Origin: Corythucha ciliata
Taxonomy: Eukaryota > Arthropoda > Insecta > Hemiptera > Tingidae
Assembly: GCA_038030265.1 (NCBI GenBank)
Contig: CM075941.1
Coordinates: forward strand, 19,158,001 to 19,222,000
Direction of reading: 5' to 3'
Length of the DNA: 64,000 nucleotides
Part shown: piece after piece, positions 45,860 through 55,819 of the stretch
Layout: every line of letters starts with the position of its first letter
How positions within the stretch are numbered: position 1 is the first letter of the stretch
Notes under the pieces: model-generated
Told to the model about the DNA's origin: nothing
The model's database searches: none
Seen by the model: only the letters and a program-made list of their open reading frames with translations
Program-made: the position numbers and the translations under genes

Positions 45860-46880
45860 TCGATAAACCCTTCTTAGGGTGCATTTATCAATGAACTTAT
45901 TCTACAGACAAAGCTTGGATAAGTCTGACTGCTGTGGGCCTTTCCATAAACAGTTATGTAAAGTTATTCGAGAGATAGCTATTCCATGAGATATCCAGTG
46001 ATTGATAAACCCTGCCTTAGTGAATGTATTTATAACAGACCCCTTTTATACAGGAAAAGTTTATGCTTGAGGGGGAGGGGGCTTCTTTTTTTTTTTACTT
46101 TCAAGTAGAGCTCAAATGCATTGGTAAAAGTACTAGTAACTTTATAAAGTTAATTTAAAATTCGAGGAAAGTCAAAATTGAAATTCAGGCTCTTCTGGCT
46201 TTGTCTCAATAGTATGAGGTTTTATCTGAGACCATAAAAAATTGAATATTGCAGATACTTAGCGCGAAAAACGGTGAGGGGTTAGTGGGCGAGGGGAAGT
46301 ACTTGAACACCCCCTTAAAAATTGATAGACACATCCAATTTGAGAAATTCTCTCCTATTGTGATCGCATTATGATGCATTATCGCAATTGACTTGGCATT
46401 CAATTGTTCCTTTTAGATATACCAATGCCTGTAGATATGACCTCTGAGTAAAAAAAAGAAGCCCCCCCCCCCATCAAACTTAAATGTTCAGGTATAAAAA
46501 GGGTGTGTAAACTTATTCACTATTAAGAAGGGTTAATTCCCCAGGTTAAAGGGACGCAATTCTTCGATTTTTCCTTGGGCTGTAAGTGCACGGGTAAACG
46601 ATTTTAGTTCGCAGAAATAGGGTTATTGAACGACAATAAAAGGGGAGGGGGTTGAATGCTTGCTGCTTTTGAAGCAAGCAAAAAACAGTCAGTCAAGTTC
46701 GAGAGTCGGCCCGACAAGGGTATAGGAAAGTTTCACTGAGATTCGTGTAAAAGCATTATGAAGTAAAGGACGTGAGATTGTTGTCAACCAAAACGTAACT
46801 AAATCGCGAACCACGAAGTCCCGGAGCACGAGCTGAAACTTCGATCCACACCTGTAAGTACCCTTCCACGTTACTTTCTA
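45860..46880. other. Non-coding sequence with small foldbacks and one dispersed repeat fragment
   Basis: GATAAACCCTTCTTAGGGTG...TTTATC (45863-45890) and GATTGATAAACCCTGCCTTAG (46009) suggest a ~160-bp decayed MITE. At 46600-46640, TTTTAGTTCGCAGAAATAGGG...TGAACGACAA matches segments near 50905 and the minus strand near 59850. No gene seen. Confidence 0.35.
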
Positions 46881-47769
46881 GAGAATCGTCCGATCACAAG
46901 TGTAGCGGTCACTAAGGATAAGACATTCGTGCTTTCTGTTTTCCCTGTCATCACAGCTTTTCTTAAGATGTTTCTGAAAATAATTATTAACTCTCAATAG
47001 CTTCAGGTCACTCCCACTGAATCCTCTCGACCCCCGGCTTTCTATCTTTCAGTATTCGCGTTTGAAATTGATAGGAGGCTGGGGTCTCACAAACTGGTGC
47101 CAGATCTGGAATGATTCACCGTTTAGTTAGGCCGCTTTATCAACCGCGAGTATTTGCTACACGTCGTACTCGTAAGTGCAGTCGGGTTTCCTTGTCATCG
47201 TCGCAAGAACAGTCGTCATCAAATGAAACTTGAAATAAGTTTACCGTTTCGTTTCTCTGAGACGCCCAAACGCTTCATGTTGAATATAAGAGAGTTATAG
47301 TAGATTCGGGCAAGGCTTTTTTCGTGGCGGCTCATACTTCTATATTTGGTGATGTTGTTAGAAAATGTACGAGATCGTAGACGAGTGTGGAGAGGAAAGC
47401 GATTTGGAAGTCTAGGAATTTCATAAGCGTTGGTTTTCCCGTGTAAACGCTGTATTTAAGAATCAAATTGTTCTTCTGTGTATTTCCATGAACGACTTTG
47501 AAACAATTTCACCGTCATCTTGTACGACTCGTACAACTGTTTTTGTCACTTGCCTCAATTAATTGTCACCGGCGGCCTCCAGTGATTTCAACGGAAATCA
47601 CTCGAGCCACGGATCTTTTTCTGTCGACGACTGCCTCAAGTCACACTCTATCGTGATGCATTTTCTAAAACCTTTTGAACAGCCGCAAAAAGTGAGCGCT
47701 CCAGTTATATTGCTCACGAATGGTAAAATTTTATCATTGATGCTCATTTTGACTGGCGAATTGGATTTT
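46880..47769. repeat. Duplicated module copy A (890 bp, near-identical to 49461-50350)
   Basis: Starts at AGAGAATCGTCCGATCAC and runs with few differences at a constant offset of 2581 to 49461-50350. A ~410-bp core (about 47115-47500) is also shared, less closely, with copies B and D. Minus-strand reading gives fragments such as VVRVVQDDGEIVSKS with stops, so it may carry a decayed coding sequence. No family recognised. Confidence 0.75.
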
Positions 47770-47799
47770 CAATGTTAGCTGAGTCCGCATGGCCGTTGA

Positions 47800-48080
47800 T
47801 CGCTGCTTTGTTTCAATTTTATAGCCGCGTATTAGCGCTTTTGATTAACTATGGCTAGGTATTAGCATCTTTCTCAATTTTTAGCAGTGAATTGGTGATT
47901 TTTTTTTATCGTTTTTTGCTATATGAATTACCGCTTTTCTGCTATTTTAGCCGCGAATAAGTATTAGCGTTTTTTAAAAACTTGTAGCTGCGTACTTTTC
48001 CTAAGATTAGCACGTTAGCGTCTATTAGGCACAGAAATTTGGGGTTAGCGCAATATTTTCTCTATTTTAGCCGCAAATTC
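47800..48080. repeat. Short ~30-bp array (TTTTCTCAATTTTTAGC, GAATTAGCG polarity)
   Basis: Eight or so decayed units with GTATTAGCG and TTTTAGCCGC at ~30-base spacing, between module copy A and a MITE. Confidence 0.6.
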
Positions 48081-48207
48081 CTTTCCTTTTCTTCGCTAGT
48101 GATACAGTGGTGTAGAAAATCATCAGATTTCATTCGATTTTTCAAAACTAGTCAATGAAATCTCCTGGTTTTCTACAGTAATGTAGCTATAGGAAAGTAT
48201 AACTTGC

Positions 48208-48439
48208 TTATCGACATCTTTCATAAATACAGCAGCGCTCATACCGAGCTAAGATGAACTAACCATCTGGGGTAACATCTGACAGATGTCACTTGCTTTG
48301 TTTTGTTTATTGTGGACGTGAGAATCAGAATAGAAAGAATTATTGAAGTAAATCCAATTGAAAATTGAAAGATACCCCAGGAGGTCGTTTCACTTAGTCG
48401 TCACATGAGCGCTGATGTATTTATGAAAGATGTCAATAA
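48208..48439. mobile_element. ~230-bp MITE (TTAT-GACATCTTTCATAAATACA ends)
   Basis: TTATCGACATCTTTCATAAATACAGCAGCGCTCAT at the left is mirrored at 48405-48439 with one or two mismatches, and pairing goes on loosely to the CTGGGGTA / TACCCCAG blocks. No ORF. A TTAT/ATAA edge would suit a TA-containing target duplication. Confidence 0.7.
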
Positions 48440-48557
48440 ACAACTTGAAGGGACCGGATGATTTTGTTGTTTATAGCCGAGGTTGTTTATAACCGGGTAT
48501 TGTTGGAGGATGGTAGGTGAGGAACCTTTCATGAAAAATCATCTAATTGAATAATTA

Positions 48558-49435
48558 TTGCTTGTAAATGATTAATTATTACAATATTCAGTATACAATA
48601 TAAATACAAGTATATAAATATAATAATATAAATACAATATCAGTTCTGGCTCAATATCAGTTCTGGATCAAAAAAGGTTGGAAGGGTTTGTGGCTGGGGG
48701 TTCATTGCCTTTCTAATCCTCAACGAGTTTTCCTCTTAAGCTCAGGGAATCCCCGGATGACATTGAACTTCAAGCGAAAGGGGTGTATTTTGTTTCTCAC
48801 TTTTCGTCCCTTTTTTGTTGATTATAACCGGGCTCACAGTGTTTATAACCGGGTGAATTCAAGAAGGTGACCAACCATTTTCAACGAATATGTTGCCTAT
48901 ATCGAAGATTTGTTTAAAACCGAGTTGTTTTTTAAGCGAGTTTTATCTGTCATTGTTGTTGTTCACTGTACTTTTTCTTCTTCAACCCTTTAATAATGGG
49001 GTAACAATATACAGACGCCGTTGAGATCTCGGGTGATTCACCATTTTGTTTGGCCTCTTTATCAACCGCGAGTATTTCCTCTACGTCGTAGGTGTCGTGG
49101 GTTTCCTTCTCATCATCGCATGTAGATTCGTCATCAAATAAAACTTGAAATAAATTTACCGTTTCATTTCATTCTCTATGTCGTCTAGTGAGAGGCGTCT
49201 CCGTGACGCCCAACCGCTTCATGTTGAATATAAGAGAGTTATAGTAGATTCGGACCATGCTTTTTTCGTGGTGGCCAAACTTCTATATTTGGTGACGTTG
49301 TTAGATAATATACGAGATCGTAGACGGGTAAGGATAGGAAAGCGATTTTTAAAGTCTAGAAATTTCATAAGCACTGGTTTTCCCGTGTAAACGTTGTACT
49401 TGAGAATCAAATTGTTCGTCTGTGTATTTCCATGA
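48558..49435. repeat. Duplicated module copy B (878 bp, near-identical to 53900-54777)
   Basis: Constant offset 5342 to copy D with few substitutions. The 3' half (49030-49435) is homologous to the core of copies A and C. Minus-strand translation gives an acidic fragment (LFQVLFDDESTCDDEKETHD) that reads like protein but is interrupted elsewhere. B runs almost directly into copy C at 49461. Confidence 0.75.
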
Positions 49436-49460
49436 ACGACTTTGTAACAATTTCACCGTC

Positions 49461-50350
49461 AGAGAATCGTCCGATCACGAGTGTAGCGGTCACTAAGGAT
49501 AAGACATTCGTGCTTTCTGTTTTCCCTGTCATCACAGCTTTTCTTAAGACGTTTCCGAAAATAATTATTAACTCTCAATTGCTTCAGGTCACTCCCACTG
49601 AATCCTCTCGGTCCCTGGGTTTCTATCTTTCAGGATTCGCGTTTGAAATTGATAGTAGGATGGGGTGTCACAAACTGGTGCCAGATCTGGGGTGATTCAC
49701 CGTTTAGTTAGGCCGCTTTATCAACCGCGAGTATTTGCTACACGTCGTACTCGTAAGTGCAGTCGGGTTTCCTTGTCATCGTCGCAAGAACAGTCGTCAT
49801 CAAATGAAACTTGAAATAAATTTACCGTTTCGTTTCTCTGAGACGCCCAAACGCTTCATGTTGAATATAAGAGAGTTATGGTAGATTCGGGCAAGGCTTT
49901 TTTCGTGGCGGCTCAAACATCTATATGTATTTGGTGATGTTAGAAAATGTACGAGATCGTAGACGAGTGTGGAGAGTAAAGCGATTTGGAAGTCTAGGAA
50001 TTCATAAGCATTGGTTTTCCCGTGTAAACGCTGTATTTAAGAATCAAATTGTTCGTCTGTGTATTTCCATGGACGACTTTGAAACAATTTCACCGTCATC
50101 TTGTACGACTCGTACAACTGTTTTTGCCACTTGACTCAATTAATTGTCACCGGCGGCCTCCAGTGATTTCAACGGAAATCACTCGAGCCACGGATCTTTT
50201 TCTGTCGACGACAGCCTCAAGTCACACTCTATCGTGATGCATTTTCTAAAACCTTCTGAACAGCCGCAAAAAGTGAGCGCTCCAGTTATATTGCTCACGA
50301 ATGGTAAAATTTTATCATTGATGCTCATTTTGACTGGCGAATTGGATTTT
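49461..50350. repeat. Duplicated module copy C (near-identical to 46880-47769)
   Basis: Second copy of the A module. It ends at TTGGATTTT and passes into ~30-bp repeats (50350-50470). Orientation is the same as A, B and D. Confidence 0.75.
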
Positions 50351-50474
50351 GCCAAAATTGACAACAAATTCGCAGATTGAACTAATAAAAATCGCTCATT
50401 CGCGGGTAAAATGAAGAAGAATGTGCTACTTAGTGTCTAAACGTGAGTAAAAGCCCTAACCCACAGTTTAGCGC

Positions 50475-50732
50475 GCCTAGATGGTGTAATGGATTACGTA
50501 ATAGGGCGAAAAGATGAAGAAGAAGAGATAAGACTTCTTAAAAACCAACCAACAGGGCGTTTCCGTCCACCTACCTTAGCGAGGTATCGTCGACGAGGGC
50601 ACAACACACCCAACTTTTTACACATAAGTTAACCTTTGCTGCTGTATAATCCACCCTTAATGGAAATCGAACCCACTCAGCAGAAAAGATACCTGGACAT
50701 GAGAGTCGATGACCTCGGCCACTCTGCTGGGC
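50475..50732 (-). mobile_element. tRNA-derived SINE
   Basis: Read on the minus strand, the head starts GCCCAGCAGAGTGGCCGAGG, with a pol III A-box-like segment, and has GGGTTCGATTTCC at about 50664-50676, a good B box; the spacing is tRNA-like (Ser/Leu style). The ~180-base body follows (GGTAGGTGGACGGAAACGCC near 50565) and ends near 50475. Length about 260 bases and a pol III head fit a SINE. The head is degenerate, so it is not a functional tRNA gene. It interrupts ~30-bp repeat sequence. Confidence 0.7.
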
Positions 50733-51200
50733 ACATCATAAAAATAAAATAAACAGTTGTTAAAAAGTGTAGGATATCAAGTTCCAGCTTGAGGTTTTCT
50801 AGGAAGCATAATTTTTACTTCCTTACTGATAGCTTCTGTTAAAAATAAGCTTAGGGTGGATGCCGTTACTTTTAAGGAGGGTAAAACTCGGCTAAGACGG
50901 GTAAATTATTTTAGTTCGCAGAAATAGGGTAAGTGAACGACAAATCTCAACGGAAAGCTCAAAACGTCATGAGGGGGTAATAGAAGTTATACGTTGTGGG
51001 GGGGGGGGCAGACATCATTGATTGGAGTATAAGTACTTGGTGGACCCACACAGGGAGAGCGAATAATTCAGTGCATAGGGAAGCACATGATGGGTGATGG
51101 GGTTTTCTCAGGGGCGGTTGTAAGATTTATTTGGCCGCCCCTGTAGTAACGGGGGACAATATTTTATCATTCACATCAATACGTTACTTTCGAAGGGCCC
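50733..51200. other. Non-coding sequence with dispersed repeat fragments
   Basis: TTTCTAGGAAGCATAATTTT at 50807 repeats a segment at 45740. GGGTAAATTATTTTAGTTCG at about 50899 matches the family at 46595, 59850 (minus) and 61020. G11 tract at 50998-51008. No gene. Confidence 0.45.
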
Positions 51201-51860
51201 TCCCCGTGACTCACCCACTCTACGTGGTATCGGGAGGGAAGGGGGGAGAACTGCCGAGAATTGCAAGTTTCGAGTGGTTCAGGAATAGATGAAGATGAAA
51301 TTTGAAGTTTCGGGGAATTAGTAGCCACAAAATTGAAGTTTCAGGGCTAAGTAGTCACGAAATTGCAAATCTCGGAGAATAAAAGGTAGAAAATGCTTTT
51401 GAAGAACTAATGTAGGCTCGAAATTGAATACTTTCTAGGGATATCATCCGGGAAATTGCATGTTACTCCCGGGGAGTCCGGTTTTCAATAATCAGCAGCG
51501 GCAAAATTGCGTGTTTGATGGATAAATAGCCACGAAATAACAATTGCGGCGGTGGGGGAGAAGATAGTCGCGAAATGCAAGTTTTCAGGTTTACATAGAG
51601 CCGTGAATTTTGTTCAAGAATAAGTAGCCACTAAATTGAGGTTTAGGGCAGCATTACCATTTTCAGAGTGGTGAGTTTCTTGGGGCATTTCAATATTGAA
51701 GTTTTCATAAATATCATTACTAAAAAGCCACGAAATTGCTAGTTGCAGAGGATAATCAGTCGTGAAATGGAGAGTTCAGGGAATGAATAGTTTTAGGAGA
51801 AGGAATAGTTGCGAAATTGCATTGAAAGGGGGGTGAACAGCCGTGCCTATAATAGTTTTG
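51200..51860. repeat. Degenerate array, unit about 35 bp (GCCACGAAATTGCAAGTTTC)
   Basis: Units of TAGTAGCCACGAAATTG then AAGTTTCAGGGAATAA, spacing about 30-40 bases, one polarity. A further sequence family of the same general type, not seen elsewhere in the window. Confidence 0.55.
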
Positions 51861-52029
51861 AAAGGCTTGTTTTTGTTATTATTATTTAATGGGTTGCGGG
51901 TGCTAAAGCCTATTTTTCAGGTTCATACACCATACCCCTCCGTAGTGGCGGATGAACATCCACCGGGGCGCGGAATGGGAATCACTATAAGGCCCATAAT
52001 AATTAACTAGGAATATAATTTTTACGTTT

Positions 52030-52257
52030 TTTCTCAATAAAATTTTTACGGCTTTTTCTCAACTTTGTTCATAAACTTGCATCTGAGAATTTATCACTTA
52101 TTCTCAATTTTTAACGTGAATAAGTGATTTTTCTCAATTTTAGCCGCAAATTATTTATCAATTTCAGCCGCAGATTACCGCGTTACCGAATTTTAGACGT
52201 TTATCAGTGATTTTTGACAAATACATCCTCGTTTTTTCTAAATTTTCCCGCATTAGC
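52030..52257. repeat. ~30-bp array (TTTCTCAATTTTAGCCGC polarity)
   Basis: Decayed units leading into the tandem duplication. The same polarity resumes after it (53510-53880). Confidence 0.6.
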
Positions 52258-52302
52258 TTTTTTTCCATTTTGGCCACGAATTGTGGCTTATATTTCTCCA
52301 TT

Positions 52303-52706
52303 TTAAGGGGGTGTTGCACGGGTGATTCCTCGACCCCCCTCCGATAACCCATCGTCTACTACTCGGCATACATTTTCTCGCCTTATTTCAGCACCAATCC
52401 TGGTTTTTAAAGACTCGTTTTAATCTTCAGGAAATTCCGCATATGCAGTAGTTTTCCTTTTCTCAAATTTCATCCCAGAAGTTATTTTAAATTCGCCTTG
52501 AACTTTTACCTTGTAATTTCACGGTTTTTTTCGACTTTTTTTTTTAAAAAAAAGAAAACTGCTGCATATGCGGAATTTCCTGAAGATTAAAACGAGTCCT
52601 TAAAACCAGGATTGGTGCAGAAATAAGGCTTGAAAATGTATGCCGAGTAGTAGACGAAGGAGGATTGGAGGGGTGTCGAGGAACCATCACTGCAGTTCCC
52701 CCTTAA
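52303..52706. mobile_element. 404-bp MITE with ~150-bp inverted arms and TTAA ends (copy 1)
   Basis: TTAAGGGGG opens and CCCCCTTAA closes the element. The arms pair over about 150 bases, including CGTCTACTACTCGGCATACA and CTGAAGATTAAAACGAGTCC. The centre is AT-rich and non-coding. TTAA at both ends suggests a TTAA target duplication, as in piggyBac-type elements; family assignment is inference. Confidence 0.8.
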
Positions 52707-52925
52707 CGGAGAATTACCGCATTTACACAAATTGGATTTTCTCAAATGATCCGTGAATTAGCGTTTTTCTCCATTTTGACTGCGAATGAGCGCTTATTTT
52801 ACCTTTTAACCGGAAATTAGCCCTTTTTCTCATGTTCAGATGATTAGGTACGACCATCTCCATGTCTATTCAGCCGGGAATTTTTTTCCATTTTGGCCAC
52901 GAATTGTGGCTTATATTTCTCCATT

Positions 52926-53329
52926 TTAAGGGGGTGTTGCACGGGTGATTCCTCGACCCCCCTCCGATAACCCATCGTCTACTACTCGGCATACATTTTC
53001 TCGCCTTATTTCAGCACCAATCCTGGTTTTTAAAGACTCGTTTTAATCTTCAGGAAATTCCGCATATGCAGTAGTTTTCCTTTTCTCAAATTTCATCCCA
53101 GAAGTTATTTTAAATTCGCCTTGAACTTTTACCTTGTAATTTCACGGTTTTTTTCGACTTTTTTTTTAAAAAAAAGAAAACTGCTGCATATGCGGAATTT
53201 CCTGAAGATTAAAACGAGTCCTTAAAAACCAGGATTGGTGCAGAAATAAGGCTTGAAAATGTATGCCGAGTAGTAGACGAAGGAGGATTGGAGGGGTGTC
53301 GAGGAACCATCACTGCAGTTCCCCCTTAA
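52926..53329. mobile_element. 404-bp MITE, copy 2 of the tandem duplication
   Basis: Same element at offset 623 with a few differences. TTAA at 52926-52929 and 53326-53329. Confidence 0.8.
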
Positions 53330-53509
53330 CGGAGAATTACCGCATTTACACAAATTGGATTTTCTCAAATTGATCCGTGAATTAGCGTTTTTCTCCATTT
53401 TGACTGCGAATGAGCGCTTATTTTACCTTTTAACCGGAAATTAGCCCTTTTTCTCATGTTCAGATGATTAGGTACGACCATCTCCATGTCTATTCAGCCG
53501 GGAATCAGC

Positions 53510-53890
53510 TATATTTCCCAGTTTCCGCCGCTTACTAGCGGGTTTTCTCAAATATTCCCGTGAATAGCGGATTTCTCTATCATAGCCCTCAATATTAGGA
53601 GTTTTCCTCCATTTTTACTGCGAATCACCGTTTTTTCTCAATTGTTGCCGCCAATTAATTGTATCCTAATTTTAGCCGCGAATTATTGTTTAATTTTAGC
53701 AGTGAATTTCTGTCATTACTCAGTTTCAGCTCTGCTTTCCTAGCTAGGCTAGCTTAGGATATTCCTAATTTTATCAGTGAATTGGTGTTTTCTCCCCATT
53801 TTCGCTGTGAATGAGCGCTTTTTGCAAACTTCAGCCGCGAATTAGCACTTTTTCTCAATTTTAGTCACGATAGTTGTCACGAGAAACCAA
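53510..53890. repeat. ~30-bp array (TTTCTCAATTTTAGC, GCGAATTAGCG polarity)
   Basis: Continues the array interrupted by the tandem duplication, up to the edge of module copy D. Confidence 0.65.
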
Positions 53891-53899
53891 GTGTTGTCG

Positions 53900-54777
53900 T
53901 TGCTTGTAAATGATTAATTATTACAATATTCAGTATACAATATAAATACAAGTATATAAATATAAGAATATAAATACAGTATCAGTTCTGGCTCAATATC
54001 AGTTCTGGATCAAAAAAGGGTGGAAGGGTTTGTGGCTGGGGGTTCATTGCCTTTCTAATCCTCAACGAGTTTTCCTCTTAAGCTCAGGGAATCCCCGGAT
54101 GACATTGAACTTCAAGCGAAAGGGGTGTATTTTGTTTCTCACTTTTCGTCCCTTTTTTGTTGATTATAATCGGGCTCACAGTGTTTATAACCGAGTAAAT
54201 TCAAGAAGGTGACCAACCATTTTCAACGAATATGTTGCCTATATCGAAGATTTGTTTAAAACCGAGTTGTTTTTTAAGCGAGTTATCTGTCATTGTTGTT
54301 GTTCACTGTATTTTTTCTTCTTCAACCCTTTAATAATGGGGTAACAATATACAGACGCCGTTGAGATCTCGGGTGATTCACCATTTTGTTTGGCCTCTTT
54401 ATCAACCGCGAGTATTTCCTCTACGTCGTGAGTGTCGTGGGTTTCCTTCTCATCATCGCATGTAGATTCGTCATCAAATAAAACTTGAAATAAATTTACC
54501 CTTTCATTTCATTCTCTATGTCGTCTAGTGAGAGGCGTCTCTGTGACGCCCAACCGCTTCATTTTGAACATAAGAGAGTTATAGTAGATTCGGACCATGC
54601 TTTTTTCGTGGTGGCGTCAAACTTCTATATTTGGTGACGTTGTTAGATAATATACGAGATCGTAGACGGGTGAGGAGAGGAAAGCGATTTTTAAAGTCTA
54701 GAAATTTCATAAGCACTGGTTTTCCCGTGTAAACGTTGTACTTGAGAATCAAATTGTTCGTCCATGTATCTCCATGA
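53900..54777. repeat. Duplicated module copy D (near-identical to 48558-49435)
   Basis: Same length as copy B. Differences are scattered substitutions and a one-base insertion (GTGGCGTCAAAC). It ends where copy B passes to ACGACTTTG, so the B-C junction is probably a later join. Confidence 0.75.
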
Positions 54778-54854
54778 TTTAATATGATGAAGCTATATTA
54801 ATATGATGGAGCCGATGATCTCTTTTGCATACCCCGGTAGCCTTTTTTTCATTA

Positions 54855-55500
54855 TCTTCAGTGGTAACTTCCACATTCGCCTACCCATTTTTCCATGTCG
54901 TCCAGCAGTTTCTTGAATGCCGTTTCGACCCAGATTTCATGGTCCTTCGGATTTCTCGCTAACGCATGCTCGCTGAATACGATATTCGAAAGAACGGCCT
55001 TTCTGTTTGACGACGACTCATCGCGTGAAAGAGTCCTACATTCTGAACAACGAGCGTGCACTCTTTCAAATCAAGACCTTTGAGTCAGTCCGCCATTTGG
55101 TAGCTACTCACGAGCTGTGAGATCTGATGTGATGCATTTAGGCCATAATGAGATCGTCAGTGATTTCTTTTTCTTGTAAAAGAAGCTCCACAGGCAAAGA
55201 GTTGAGGACGCCTCGGTAACTCGTGAATTCCGTGAAACTAAATCCTCCCTGAAGAACAAGTTTTTTGCTGTGAGCCCACAAAGGAAGTTGCTTCAAAATG
55301 AACGACTTTGTAACAATTTCACCGTTATTTTGTACGACTCGTACAACTATTTTTTTCTTCTGATTTCTCTTCAATAGAAATCACTCGAGCCACGGATCTT
55401 TTTCTATCGTTCTCTTTAACGACTGCTTCAAGCCACACTCTAGATCGTCGAGCGCTCCAGTTACATTGCTCGCGAATGTCACAATTTTCCAGTTGGTGCT
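54855..55500 (-). pseudogene. Unrecognised minus-strand coding remnant related to the duplicated modules
   Basis: Two open stretches: 55374-55138 (VVRVVQNNGEIVTKS, then KQLPLWAHSKKLVLQGGFSF, LPVELLLQEKEI) and 55061-54858 (HARCSECRTLSRDESSSNRK, ending DMEKWVGECGSYH). The first is homologous to the fragments in modules A and C, where it breaks off after about 15 residues. Part of the sequence upstream on the minus strand (EKDPWLE) is shared as well but contains stops. I do not recognise the family. It appears to be the best preserved part of a gene whose pieces were spread with the modules. Confidence 0.4.
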
Positions 55501-55699
55501 TATTTCTGTTTTAATCGTCCGCAGTACACTATAGGAGCACACTTTTTTAACATTTTTAAAACGAAACTTCCTTTCTCAGTCGGCTAAGCGGCCTTTGTTA
55601 CGCATCCTCATGCCCTCCCTCAAACGTTAACTATTAAGGCGACCCCGATACAAATAAATTTGAATTTGTCGGCGTTATTTACTTCGCGTTAATTATCTT

Positions 55700-55819
55700 G
55701 AGTTGCGTTCCAAATGGAAAGACGAGACTCCTTGGTCCACCCCTGTGATTCTTGTACAAAAACAGGATATAGTACATAATGGGGAGACTAGGTACAGATT
55801 TTGCACTTACTGGACATTA
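55700..55819 (+). pseudogene. Fossil reverse-transcriptase fragment of an LTR retrotransposon
   Basis: Forty codons read WKDETPWSTPVILVQKQD followed by ETRYRFCTYW, matching the gypsy-type RT start (PWSSPVVLVKKKDG...RFCVDYR). The fragment ends in a stop, just where the Penelope-like sequence begins. It is too short for classification. Confidence 0.5.

Larger units (their letters stand above)
52258..53504. repeat. Tandem segmental duplication, two ~623-bp copies
   Basis: 52258-52880 and 52881-53504 are almost identical (differences include single-base indels such as TCAAATGATCC against TCAAATTGATCC). Each copy contains one 404-bp MITE plus ~30-bp repeat flanks, so the MITE was duplicated passively with its surroundings. 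The near identity means a recent event or, possibly, an assembly artefact. Confidence 0.85.

Noticed and set aside
50660..50732. Functional tRNA gene on the minus strand
   Set aside because: The B box is good, but the acceptor and anticodon stems do not pair properly and a long body follows, so a SINE head fits better.
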